Shown here piece by piece: positions 1 through 7,571 of a stretch of 27,220 nucleotides of DNA. How positions within the stretch are numbered: the first letter of the stretch is position 1; each line of letters starts with the position of its first letter. The translations under genes and the position numbers were made by a program. The stretch comes from RGIG8597 sp045133795 (GTDB taxonomy: Bacteria > Spirochaetota > GWE2-31-10), in the NCBI GenBank assembly GCA_045133795.1, contig JBGUUT010000089.1, positions 1-27,220 on the forward strand, in the 5' to 3' direction. The notes beneath the pieces were generated by a model. That model saw nothing but the letters and a program-made list of their open reading frames with translations. It was not told where the DNA came from and did not search any database.

Positions 1-251
1 ATGAAAAAGTTATTTTTCTTCCGCAACAATAAAAATAGGTCGCTGTTTTACTTCTACATAAATTTTAGCAATATATTGTCCCAAAATACTGCCAAACGAT
101 AATGTTTTTGTTGAAAATGCCATTACACAAACGATTTGCCAATGGCAATATTTCTGCTGCGGTAGACACGGTCGGGACTGTTTCAAAATTATTGTTGATA
201 TGGAGTTTTACATCATCTTCTATATCATTGCAAATATCTGTTAAATCAAAA
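1..251. other. Left-edge intergenic stretch, possible decayed coding remnant
   Basis: No intact gene is visible. On the minus strand an open frame without a start codon runs from about 247 to 65 and includes the readable stretch ETVPTVSTAAEILPLANRL. A second minus frame, one base off, runs from an ATG at 123 to a stop at 10-12 and ends KQRPIFIVAEEK. The two frames overlap in a way that could be one frameshifted C-terminus, but I recognise no family and see no ribosome binding site for the ATG. It may be the remains of a gene extending beyond the window or simply chance open frame. Confidence 0.25.
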
Positions 252-276
252 AAGCCGGCAGTCTACCCACCGGCTT
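245..276 (-). terminator. Rho-independent terminator of gatAB
   Basis: On the minus strand, just after the gatB stop, AAGCCGG (276-270) pairs with CCGGCTT (258-252) around an 11-nt loop and is followed by a run of six T. This is a standard intrinsic terminator for the gatAB transcript. Confidence 0.85.
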
Positions 277-283
277 ATATTTA

Positions 284-1759
284 TTATCCTAACATTCCTT
301 TCAACAACTCTGTTGCTTTTACAGGATTTGCCTTCCCTTTTGTCTGCTTCATTACTTGTCCCATGAGGAATTTCAACGCATTATCTTTTCCTTTGTGATA
401 ATCTTCAACAGATTTAGGGTTTGCGTCAATTACACCGCGACAAATATTTTCCATTTCGTCGTCGTTATCCATCTGAGCTAGATTTTCTTCCGTTACGATA
501 GCTGTCGCAGTTTTTCCAGTAGAAAGCATTTTTGCAAAAACATCTTTACCAATCCACGAACTGATTTTTCCGTCACCCATTTGATTTACCAAATCGGCAA
601 TATGAGCAGCCGGAATTGTGAACTCTTCTATCGTAATATTTTCTGCGTTTAACACAGCACAAATATCTGTCAAAACAACATTTGAAGCTTTTTTATAATA
701 TTTTGTAGCCTTACAAACATCTTCAAAATAATTAGCCAACGCCAAAGAAGCCGACAATGTCAACGCATCATATTCCGTAATTCCATATTGAGAAACAAAA
801 CGTTTTCTCTTCGGAGCCGGAAGTTCCGGTAAGCGTTCGCGTTGCTGTTCGATTACTTCATCTGAAACTTCCAAATGAGGTAAATCCGGTTCCGGGAAAT
901 ATCTGTAATCAGATTCACCTTCTTTTGAACGCTGGAATACTGTAACACCTTTGCTGTCATCATAACCGCGAGTAGTCTTGTTTGTTCCGTTGTTGACTTC
1001 TCCGGTTTTCTCGTATTCTTCAACTTGGCGAATCATCTCATATTCCAATGCCTTTTTTACATTAGAAAATGAGTTCATATTTTTAATTTCGGCAATCGGT
1101 GTATTTACTTCCGTACCGTCAGCCTGCGGAATCATCATACTGATATTTGCATCACAACGCAGACTTCCCTCTTCCATGTTACAATCAGAAATTCCGATAT
1201 ACTGGAAAATTTCTTTAAGCGTTTTTAAATATTTTACCGCTTCATCAGGCGATGTAATATCCGGTTCACTTACAGTTTCCAAAAGCGGAGCCCCGCAACG
1301 GTTATAATCTACATAACTGTTATTTGTACCGTCTTCCAAGTGAATTAATTTTCCGGCATCCTCTTCCATGTGAGCACGTGTAATTCTGATATTTTTTGTA
1401 GTCCCGTCATCATTTTCAATAGTAAGATAACCTTCGTAGCAAATCGGTTTGTCATACTGTGAAATCTGATAACCTTTAGGTAAATCCGGATACATATAGT
1501 TTTTACGGTCAAACTTTGTCACACGTGCAATCTTACAATTAAGAGCATGACCAGCAAGAATTGAATCATGTAAAACCTGACGATTAAATACCGGAAGCAT
1601 TCCCGGCATTCCCATACAAACCGGGCAAATACGGCTGTTCGGATTTCCGCCGTATTTATTTTCACAACGACAAAATGCTTTAGTTTTAGTTTTTAACTGA
1701 ACGTGTACTTCCAACCCGATAATCGGATAAGGTTTCTTTATATCTGTTGTACTGCTCAT
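284..1759 (-). CDS. gatB: Aspartyl/glutamyl-tRNA amidotransferase subunit B
   Basis: This is the 491-aa tRNA-binding and kinase subunit of the GatCAB amidotransferase, which converts Glu-tRNA(Gln) or Asp-tRNA(Asn) to the amidated form in the cytoplasm, using ammonia channelled from GatA. The N-terminal GatB signature is clear: GLEVHVQL near residue 16, then the CRCENKYGG and CPVCMGMPG cysteine motifs, and later CNMEEGSLRCDANIS and GESDYRYFPEPDLP. A C-terminal GatB/YqeY tail (about 345-491) ends near GLVNQMGDGKIS-like and KANP motifs typical of the family. Length is normal for GatB. The start is fixed by a TAGGAGGG Shine-Dalgarno and by ATGA overlap with the gatA stop, which implies translational coupling. 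Essential in organisms lacking a glutaminyl- or asparaginyl-tRNA synthetase. Confidence 0.97.
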   Translation of the reverse strand: MSSTTDIKKPYPIIGLEVHVQLKTKTKAFCRCENKYGGNPNSRICPVCMGMPGMLPVFNRQVLHDSILAGHALNCKIARVTKFDRKNYMYPDLPKGYQISQYDKPICYEGYLTIENDDGTTKNIRITRAHMEEDAGKLIHLEDGTNNSYVDYNRCGAPLLETVSEPDITSPDEAVKYLKTLKEIFQYIGISDCNMEEGSLRCDANISMMIPQADGTEVNTPIAEIKNMNSFSNVKKALEYEMIRQVEEYEKTGEVNNGTNKTTRGYDDSKGVTVFQRSKEGESDYRYFPEPDLPHLEVSDEVIEQQRERLPELPAPKRKRFVSQYGITEYDALTLSASLALANYFEDVCKATKYYKKASNVVLTDICAVLNAENITIEEFTIPAAHIADLVNQMGDGKISSWIGKDVFAKMLSTGKTATAIVTEENLAQMDNDDEMENICRGVIDANPKSVEDYHKGKDNALKFLMGQVMKQTKGKANPVKATELLKGMLG

Positions 1760-3195
1760 TTTGTCCCTCCTAAAATAAACTCTCCGGCACCTAATAATAA
1801 ACCGTCATCAAAACGCTTTCCAATCAATTGCATTCCTATAGGCAATCCGGAAGCTGAGTCTGTTCCGGCAGGAATACTCACAGCCGGAAGTCCTGCTAAA
1901 TTTACCGGAATGGTACAAAGGTCGGCCGTATATAATTTCAATGGATCATCAAAGTTTTCACCTAATTTAAAAGGTAAAACCGGAGATGTCGGCGTAATTA
2001 AATAATCGTATTTAGCAAATTCCTGTACAAATCTGTCAGCCAACACAATTCTTGCCTTTTGTGCTTTTTTGTAATACGCATCGTAATATCCAGATGACAA
2101 TACAAAGTTTCCCAAAATTATACGACGTTTTACTTCATCACCGAAACCTTGGCTTCTTGTCTTTGTAAATCTGTCTTTTACATCCTCTTCGGCAACTCTA
2201 GGCACCTGCAAACCATAACGCACTCCGTCATAACGAGCAAGGTTGGAACTAGCCTCTGCCGGAGCTATAATATAGTAAGTACTTACACCGTAAGTAATCT
2301 CTTCAATACTTGTCATTTCTACAACTGCACCGGCAGCTTTCAAATCTTCAATCTTTTTCTGCATTACAGCACGAACGGCTTCATCTGTATGCTCATTTTC
2401 AAGAGTTTCACGAATCACACCGAACTTTTTACCCTTAATGTCTATTGCCGTAAAATCTTTTATATTTTCGGGAACACGTGCAGAACTCGTAGAATCTTTT
2501 TCGTCAATTCCCATCATTTTTGATGTCAACAATGCCGCATCTTCACAATTAGTCGTCAATGTTCCTACTTGGTCCAAACTACTTCCGAATGCAGTAACCC
2601 CCCAGCGTGATAATAATCCGTATGTCGGTTTATATCCTACAATTCCGCAAAAACTTGCCGGCTGACGTACAGAACCGCCGGTATCAGTACCTAACGCTGC
2701 AGGAACAAAACCGGCTGCAACCGCCGCTGCCGAACCACCGGAAGAACCGCCGGGAACATAATCTTTATTAACCGGATTTTTTGTAGCACCGAAAGCTGAT
2801 GTTTCCGTAGTCGATCCCATCGCAAATTCATCCATATTTGCTTTCCCTACAAAAATCGCACCGGCGTCACAAAGACGTTGTGCTACAGTAGCTTGATAAG
2901 GCGGAATAAAGTTTTCCAATAATTTTGATGCACATGTATTAGGAAGACCTTCTACCGCAATATTATCTTTTGCTGCAATCGCAATTCCCTCAAGCTCTCG
3001 ATTTGTTCCGTCTTTATAACGAGCTTGTGCAGCTTGTACCATTTCGTCTAACTTGGCATTCACTGATAACAACGAATTAATTTCTTTATCTTCTGTTTCA
3101 ATCTTGTTTTTTAATTCCTGATAATATTCAGGCAACGATAACTCTCCGTTTTTTACCTGATTCAAGAATTCTTTGTAGGTTAATTGTGTACTCAT
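1756..3195 (-). CDS. gatA: Aspartyl/glutamyl-tRNA amidotransferase subunit A
   Basis: This is the glutaminase subunit of GatCAB, an amidase-signature enzyme that releases ammonia from glutamine. Counting from the ATG at 3195 the protein has 479 residues. The Ser-cisSer-Lys triad is readable: Lys76 in AAKDNIAV, Ser151 in PGGSSGGSAAA and Ser175 in GTDTGGSVRQPA, with the same 75- and 24-residue spacings as in characterised GatA proteins. The frame stays open upstream to a TTG at 3255, but the ATG at 3195 has an AGGA ribosome binding site about 9 nt away and gives the usual GatA N-terminus, so I chose it. It overlaps gatB by 4 nt. No gatC is seen directly upstream, where this order would often place it. 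Confidence 0.96.
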   Translation of the reverse strand: MSTQLTYKEFLNQVKNGELSLPEYYQELKNKIETEDKEINSLLSVNAKLDEMVQAAQARYKDGTNRELEGIAIAAKDNIAVEGLPNTCASKLLENFIPPYQATVAQRLCDAGAIFVGKANMDEFAMGSTTETSAFGATKNPVNKDYVPGGSSGGSAAAVAAGFVPAALGTDTGGSVRQPASFCGIVGYKPTYGLLSRWGVTAFGSSLDQVGTLTTNCEDAALLTSKMMGIDEKDSTSSARVPENIKDFTAIDIKGKKFGVIRETLENEHTDEAVRAVMQKKIEDLKAAGAVVEMTSIEEITYGVSTYYIIAPAEASSNLARYDGVRYGLQVPRVAEEDVKDRFTKTRSQGFGDEVKRRIILGNFVLSSGYYDAYYKKAQKARIVLADRFVQEFAKYDYLITPTSPVLPFKLGENFDDPLKLYTADLCTIPVNLAGLPAVSIPAGTDSASGLPIGMQLIGKRFDDGLLLGAGEFILGGTK

Positions 3196-3226
3196 AAAAC
3201 AAGTCCTATTACTTAAATATCGTGCA

Positions 3227-3255
3227 GTTATAACAAAATGGCGGTTCAGTTGCAA
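3227..3255 (-). promoter_or_regulatory. Candidate sigma-70 promoter of gatAB
   Basis: On the minus strand TTGCAA (3255-3250), a 17-nt spacer and TATAAC (3232-3227) make a good vegetative promoter, placing the -10 box 31 nt before the gatA ATG. Confidence 0.6.
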
Positions 3256-3323
3256 GGTGCAAAGAAAATCAAAAGAGATTACTTCAAAATGAAACGAAAA
3301 ATCTAACTTAAAATTACAAAAAA

Positions 3324-3364
3324 GGGACAGACCTATATTCCAAATAGAGATATAAGTCTGCCCC
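3324..3364. repeat. REP-like palindromic element, copy A
   Basis: GGGACAGACCTATAT (3324-3338) can pair with ATATAAGTCTGCCCC (3350-3364) at 13 of 15 positions around an 11-nt loop. It shares its outer arms with four more elements in this window (3494, 6016, 23777, 25717). It lies in the gap before gatA and holds no gene. This is the most diverged copy. Confidence 0.8.
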
Positions 3365-3488
3365 TTTGCTATTAAACTGCAAACACTAAATAAGTCTTTT
3401 ATTCTCTTTCAATGCTATGTGTTAAAATAAGTATCATTATTTCAATACAAGAACACACAAGAAGTATAGTTTTTTCAACATAAAAAAA

Positions 3489-3580
3489 CAAAAGGGACAG
3501 ACCTTTATCCCAAAAAGAAATACAGGTCTGTCACCTATGACACAAAAAAGCTCTCGGTAATCACCGAAAGCCTTCTTTTT
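3489..3580. repeat. Composite direct repeat (REP-like element plus terminator), copy B
   Basis: A palindrome with arms GGGACAGACCT and AGGTCTGTC (3494-3533) is followed by the linker ATGACACAAAAAA and a terminator hairpin. The whole ~92-bp block is nearly repeated at 6011-6103, in the same orientation, with only a few base changes and one A-run difference. The two copies bracket the asparagine-synthase-like gene. Direct copies like this suggest duplication or recombination-driven insertion. Confidence 0.85.
3544..3571 (-). terminator. Terminator of the asparagine-synthase-like gene
   Basis: The hairpin GCT-c-TCGGT-AATC-ACCGA-a-AGC (3550-3571) is followed on the minus strand by six T. It lies within repeat copy B, 8 nt past the stop codon of the gene it ends. 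Confidence 0.85.
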
Positions 3581-5792
3581 ATGTTAAACGAATTTTTTCA
3601 GATTTATGCGGCACTGTTATCCATTCCACATACAATCTGATAATTTCCCCCGCATTTACATCTGCCTCCATACGAATTGGCTTATCATGCCATGCTGATT
3701 TTATACCGTCAAATACACTTTCATCATTATAACGAACATTACGATAATGAATCCAATACGGGATTCTACTGTTGTTGTTATCACGTACATCACTACCAAG
3801 CAAAGATATAGTAAGTTTTCCTGATGTAGATGTTTTAAAAACGAGAGCTAAATGCCCTTTATACGAATTAATTGTATATCCCAATCCTCCATTTTGTAAC
3901 CATGCAGGTTTATACATCTTCATTTGACTATCCGAAGTAGATATTAACTCCAAATTTGGATTATCTGTCTTGGAAATTTTAATATCCAGTCTTGCTGTTA
4001 TATAATTTTTTAGTTCATCAATATTTAATTCCGTAGATTCATAATCATTCTCTATAAAAGAATCTAAACTTCTTGTCATAGAGTTTGCTATACCATTACT
4101 TACCATAATATCTTCTATCACTTTTGTAAGTCCAATAATTGAATAACAATGACGCATAGAGAAATAATTTCCGTTAAAAAAATATCGATCAGCAAATCTA
4201 TATATTTCATCATCAAAATAAGTTCTGAATAATCCACGAAATGAATTTGAATCAAAAACTTTTTTTAAATATTTTTCCGGACTCTCCCACTGAATAGGAG
4301 TTCCATTTTTTCCATTATCAATAGTATCGATTACTTTGTAATCACTTACGCTAATAGTAAAATTATCGCTTAATGTCTTATTAAAAATATTATTATCCAG
4401 AGGGTATTTCTCATTAATTTTCTTTGCATACTCTATCGTTTCTTCAGCAATTGCTCTACCTCCGTCAAATTTGAAAGTAAGTAATTTCGGACTGTACCTA
4501 ACAAATATAAGTGCAATCAATAAATTCCTATCTAAACACTCAGCACTATGTAATTTTATTTTCCATAAATCTGGATCTAACAACGGGCTTAAATCATATA
4601 CATTAGCAAAAAAATTTTCCACAGCAGCCTTTCCAAAGTGACTTCTGCAACGAGTCTCCCGATACAAGTTCCAAGGATAGTCAATTGAATTATCATCTTT
4701 AATTTTATATTTTTCCTGGATTGCCTTATATGCATTCGATATTATGCGAGTAATTGACACCGACATTTCATCTGCAATATTTTTTGAATATACACCCGCA
4801 GCGTTAGCTTCCTTCTTCAAGTGTTCTTGTGCAAGTTCATTCCAATATGAACGTATAGACTCGCCTCCAGCCCCAGGAATTCGATATTTTTTCATTGCAT
4901 ATTTGTGATATTTAAAATACATCTCCTTATGAAAAGTCATTTTTGTATAAAAAGCAATATTTACTATATCATTAAGACAATATGGAATAGCTTGATTTGA
5001 CCAATTCTCGCTATTATTTAAATTAAAACCATAATCATTCGCAATAGATGATGCAATTTCATAATCTTCAGCATGAGTATGCAACTTATCATTTGCCGAG
5101 TTTATCTTTATTTTATTTAAGTCAATCCCCGACATTAGCACTAATAAAAATGTCAATCTACTGTCAAATCCGCCTGATAAATCTACTGTTATTTGATTTG
5201 TCTTTTCAGCAATGTTTCTTATTATGGTTGTTTGACGTTTGAACCAATTATCCAAAGCTAACAAGCCTTCTTCTGAATCTAGCTCAATAGAATTTTCTTT
5301 GTAATCAATATAATCAAAATCAAGTACTCGTTTTTCAATATCAATTTTAATAACTGCATTTTTCGGTACAAGACTAATTTCCTGTATTGGAGTTTCTGAA
5401 TATGCGTGACTTGCCAAACCATTAACCAAAATATAATTTGCATAATCACGATTTAAGGAAAGAGGATATTTTGTCTTTATATACTCAAGTAATCTAAAAA
5501 ATGAATTACTTAATGCAAAATAATTATCTTTTCTAAACAAATATATTCCATAGCTACCATTAAAATCTTGCTGTATAGTTACCCCCCCCCCTTGTGTACA
5601 AATGTATACATATGCACCTAAACCATTCAAGTTTCTTGTAGCAACTTCCGTTAAATTCTCATCTTCATAAATTCCTGTATCTTGCACGGAATATCCATAT
5701 AATTTTGTTTTTACATCACGCAAATTATCAGAATCAATTATAAAAAATTCTTGTTCTACATTAAAATGTGAGAACTCTTTTGTATTGCTCAT
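3579..5792 (-). CDS. Asparagine-synthase-like protein with C-terminal surface-polysaccharide domain, phase-variable
   Basis: The 737-aa product has a PP-loop ATP pyrophosphatase signature, SGGFDSR at 206-212, as in asparagine synthetases. The first ~110 residues resemble a degenerate class-II glutaminase fold (GSYGIYLF near 79-86) but lack the catalytic Cys2, so glutamine hydrolysis here is unlikely. The last ~120 residues (GSDVRDNN, IPYWIHYRNV, WHDKPIR, LYVEWI) match, as I recall, a beta-rich domain attached to capsule and LPS biosynthesis proteins in Campylobacter, Brachyspira and relatives. My reading is amide or amidine modification of a surface glycan in the cytoplasm; the substrate is unknown. 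A G10 tract at codons 68-71 makes it phase-variable (see that entry). AGGAG precedes the ATG. It is monocistronic and AT-rich, with direct repeats and a transposase remnant beside it, suggesting acquisition. Confidence 0.8.
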   Translation of the reverse strand: MSNTKEFSHFNVEQEFFIIDSDNLRDVKTKLYGYSVQDTGIYEDENLTEVATRNLNGLGAYVYICTQGGGVTIQQDFNGSYGIYLFRKDNYFALSNSFFRLLEYIKTKYPLSLNRDYANYILVNGLASHAYSETPIQEISLVPKNAVIKIDIEKRVLDFDYIDYKENSIELDSEEGLLALDNWFKRQTTIIRNIAEKTNQITVDLSGGFDSRLTFLLVLMSGIDLNKIKINSANDKLHTHAEDYEIASSIANDYGFNLNNSENWSNQAIPYCLNDIVNIAFYTKMTFHKEMYFKYHKYAMKKYRIPGAGGESIRSYWNELAQEHLKKEANAAGVYSKNIADEMSVSITRIISNAYKAIQEKYKIKDDNSIDYPWNLYRETRCRSHFGKAAVENFFANVYDLSPLLDPDLWKIKLHSAECLDRNLLIALIFVRYSPKLLTFKFDGGRAIAEETIEYAKKINEKYPLDNNIFNKTLSDNFTISVSDYKVIDTIDNGKNGTPIQWESPEKYLKKVFDSNSFRGLFRTYFDDEIYRFADRYFFNGNYFSMRHCYSIIGLTKVIEDIMVSNGIANSMTRSLDSFIENDYESTELNIDELKNYITARLDIKISKTDNPNLELISTSDSQMKMYKPAWLQNGGLGYTINSYKGHLALVFKTSTSGKLTISLLGSDVRDNNNSRIPYWIHYRNVRYNDESVFDGIKSAWHDKPIRMEADVNAGEIIRLYVEWITVPHKSEKIRLT
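5582..5591 (-). repeat. G10 homopolymer inside the coding region, phase-variation tract
   Basis: The coding strand reads CAA, ten G, then TAACT. With ten G the frame continues as Gly68-Gly69-Gly70-Val71. With nine G the next codon is TAA. With eleven G the frame reaches TAA after seven further codons. Slipped-strand mispairing would therefore switch the gene cleanly on and off. The assembled sequence shows the ON state. Confidence 0.85.
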
Positions 5793-5882
5793 TTTCTCTC
5801 CTAAATTTCAACCTTTATATTCAATATAAAGCATTTTTTCTAATATTTTACAATATAAAAAATCCTCCCCCCAAAAAGAGTA

Positions 5883-6005
5883 CCTCTAGAAAATATTTCC
5901 ACAATTGAAATAGCGAGACGAATGAAAGCAAAAGGTATAGAGAATTCAAAAATAGCCTTATTCACCGGGCTTAGCTTAGAAAAAATAGAAAAACTGACAA
6001 TTTAG
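5883..6005 (+). pseudogene. C-terminal remnant of a PD-(D/E)XK (Rpn/YhgA-like) transposase
   Basis: A plus-strand frame without a start, ending in TAG at 6003-6005, reads IEIARRMKAKGIENSKIALF followed by TGLSLEKIEKL. This is the typical helix-turn-helix tail of Rpn family transposases (usual form: ARNMKAEGxxxxxIAxITGLSxEEIEKL). Everything upstream of about residue -40 from the end is gone, so only the tail survives. It abuts composite repeat copy C and lies behind the start of the asparagine-synthase-like gene, on the opposite strand. It marks a former mobile-element insertion. Confidence 0.7.
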
Positions 6006-6010
6006 CAATA

Positions 6011-6103
6011 CAAAAGGGACAGACCTATATTCCAAATAACATACAGGTCTGTCACCGATGACACAAAAAAAGCTCTCGGTAATCACCGAAAGCCTTCTTT
6101 ATT
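6011..6103. repeat. Composite direct repeat (REP-like element plus terminator), copy C
   Basis: The palindrome (arms GGGACAGACCTATAT and ATACAGGTCTGTC, 6016-6054) is followed by the same linker and terminator as copy B at 3489-3580. It lies just past the rubrerythrin stop codon and probably is the ancestral copy, since it provides that gene's terminator. Confidence 0.85.
6065..6093 (-). terminator. Terminator of rubrerythrin
   Basis: GCT-c-TCGGT-AATC-ACCGA-a-AGC (6072-6093) followed on the minus strand by seven T. It has the same hairpin as the terminator at 3544-3571. Confidence 0.85.
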
Positions 6104-6104
6104 A

Positions 6105-6644
6105 TTAATAGTTTTCTTTTCTTACTTCAAAATATGCTTGCGGATGTTTACATACCGGGCAAACTTGCGGAGCTTCCAGTCCTACGACTACATGACCGCA
6201 ATTTCGACATTCCCACATTGTCACGCCGCTTTTTTTGAACACTTCCATTGCTTCTACATTTTTAAGCAATGCTCTGTATCTTTCCTCATGCATTTTTTCG
6301 ATAGCCGCAACGCCTCTGAATTGTGCCGCAAGTTCCGGGAAACCTTCTTCTTCAGCATCTTTAGCCATTCTTTCATACATGTCAGTCCATTCGGCATTTT
6401 CGCCCTCAGCAGCATGAAGCAAGTTCGCAGGCGTATCGCCTAATTCGCCTAACGCTTTAAACCATAATTTAGCGTGTTCTTTTTCATTTTCTGCTGTTTG
6501 TAAAAATAAAGCTGCTATTTGCTCATAACCAGCTTTTTTAGCAACTCCGGCAAAATAAGTATATTTATTTCTTGCCATTGACTCGCCGGCGAATGCCTCC
6601 CACAAGTTTTTTTCTGTTTTTGTTCCGCTGTATTTGCTTGCCAT
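6105..6644 (-). CDS. Rubrerythrin (peroxide-detoxifying di-iron protein)
   Basis: A 179-aa cytoplasmic protein that reduces hydrogen peroxide in anaerobes using electrons from a reductase via its rubredoxin centre. The N-terminal four-helix domain carries the di-iron ligands: Glu21 in AGESMARNKY, Glu54-x-x-His57 in ENEKEHAK and Glu116-x-x-His119 in IEKMHEER. The C-terminal rubredoxin-like domain has CRNCG (Cys146, Cys149) and CPVC (Cys162, Cys165). Length and order are standard for the two-domain form. A TAGGAG ribosome binding site sits 7 nt before the ATG. It is monocistronic and fits an anaerobic or microaerophilic host. I see no convincing regulator box upstream. Confidence 0.95.
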   Translation of the reverse strand: MASKYSGTKTEKNLWEAFAGESMARNKYTYFAGVAKKAGYEQIAALFLQTAENEKEHAKLWFKALGELGDTPANLLHAAEGENAEWTDMYERMAKDAEEEGFPELAAQFRGVAAIEKMHEERYRALLKNVEAMEVFKKSGVTMWECRNCGHVVVGLEAPQVCPVCKHPQAYFEVRKENY

Positions 6645-6768
6645 TATAAACTCCTATTTTTTATAAATTTGACAGCAAACTATAATATTTATTCATTTTC
6701 ATGTCATGCAATATTTTAAATATCTTAATTTTTCCTGTTTAAAACGACACTTTTCAATTTTTGTGTTG

Positions 6769-6817
6769 TTGTGTTTTATTTTCCGAACTTTTATATTTTT
6801 TTCCGATACGTGTCGGA
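6769..6817 (+). promoter_or_regulatory. Promoter with downstream palindrome (candidate operator)
   Basis: TTGTGT (6769-6774), a 17-nt spacer and TATATT (6792-6797) form a plausible promoter for the two small genes that follow. Right behind the -10 box is a near-perfect 16-bp palindrome, TCCGATACGTGTCGGA (6802-6817), which would cover the transcription start. A repressor bound there would block initiation. The TetR-family protein encoded at 7569-8162 is the nearest candidate, but this pairing is inference. Confidence 0.45.
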
Positions 6818-6855
6818 TTCTAGAAAAAAATAAACTAAGCAAAAGAGAGCAAACA

Positions 6856-7125
6856 ATGGGAATTATCAAAAACTTTTTTAAAAACGCATTCAACGACATG
6901 AAAGAAAGTGCAAAAGCTCAACATGAAGTAAACAAAGCCAATTTCCAAGCCGCAAAAGCTGAAGCAAAAGCAAATTGGGAAGAAGCAAAAGCTATGAGTA
7001 ATCCACAGTTTTTCAAAATATCACAACAAAAAAAGCATGATGAAATGATTGCCGAAGCAAACGACAGAATTGCCGCCGCACAAGAACGAATTAACAATGC
7101 TAAAAAAGGAGAAATCAATGAATAA
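6856..7125 (+). CDS. Small charged, alanine/lysine-rich hypothetical protein
   Basis: An 89-aa protein beginning MGIIKNFFKNAFNDMKES, then a long Ala/Lys/Glu-rich segment that should form one continuous helix or coiled coil (about 15-50 and 60-85). No signal peptide or membrane segment is apparent. The frame is open further upstream, but the ATG at 6856 is the first with a purine-rich ribosome site (AAGAGAG) and gives a sensible amphipathic N-terminus. It overlaps the next gene by 8 nt, so both form an operon. Similar short proteins occur in gut Firmicutes and treponemes, to my memory; no function is known. Confidence 0.7.
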   Translation: MGIIKNFFKNAFNDMKESAKAQHEVNKANFQAAKAEAKANWEEAKAMSNPQFFKISQQKKHDEMIAEANDRIAAAQERINNAKKGEINE

Positions 7126-7462
7126 AGATGACCAGATTTTTATCGCTCAAAAAATCCGTTCGCAATACACCGAAAAAGAATATACAGAACTTAATGAACT
7201 TTCCGCATTGGATAAAAAAATAAAATTACCGGTAAATATTTTTGCATATACACTGGGAACCGTAGGAACTTTGATTCTCGGAACGGGAATGAGTCTTGTA
7301 ACAGAATTTTCCGACCGTTTTATGTCACTCGGCATAATCACCGGAGTAATAGGAATTGCCGTAGTTGCTGTTAATTACCCTATTTATAAAAAGACATTGT
7401 CATCTCGCAAGAAAAAATATGCAGCAAAAATTATAGAACTGAGCGACAAAATTATTAACTGA
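7118..7462 (+). CDS. Small two-helix membrane protein, hypothetical
   Basis: A 114-aa product beginning MNKDDQIFIAQKI. Two hydrophobic helices are clear, about 36-56 (VNIFAYTLGTVGTLILGTG) and 68-88 (SLGIITGVIGIAVVAVNYP), flanked by a charged N-terminal helix and a Lys/Arg-rich C-terminus, so both ends probably face the cytoplasm. The start at 7118 is chosen for its AAAGGAG site and the 8-nt overlap with the preceding gene; an open frame upstream (to 7049) only shadows that gene. Function unknown; co-translation suggests it works with the preceding coiled-coil protein. Confidence 0.75.
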   Translation: MNKDDQIFIAQKIRSQYTEKEYTELNELSALDKKIKLPVNIFAYTLGTVGTLILGTGMSLVTEFSDRFMSLGIITGVIGIAVVAVNYPIYKKTLSSRKKKYAAKIIELSDKIIN

Positions 7463-7467
7463 AAATA

Positions 7468-7571
7468 AAAATGGGACTGCTCGAAAAATCTTGCCGTCAG
7501 CACACTGATTCCGACAAAAGTTCAGAATACCATCATAACTTTTATTTGTCTGGCAGTTCCATTTTTTTTTA
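7468..7571. terminator. Long nested hairpin, bidirectional terminator between convergent genes
   Basis: AAAATGGGACTGC (7468-7480) pairs with GCAGTTCCATTTT (7553-7565), one G.U, enclosing a second stem AAAAGTT (7516-7522) / AACTTTT (7537-7543). A run of nine T follows on the plus strand and A-rich sequence precedes it, so it can stop both the small-protein operon and the TetR gene. The loop is longer than usual for a terminator, so a small structured RNA or decayed mini-element is possible. Confidence 0.6.

Noticed and set aside
102..398. 98-aa plus-strand open frame
   Set aside because: It overlaps the gatB 3' end antisense and its terminator, has no ribosome site and an unnatural composition.
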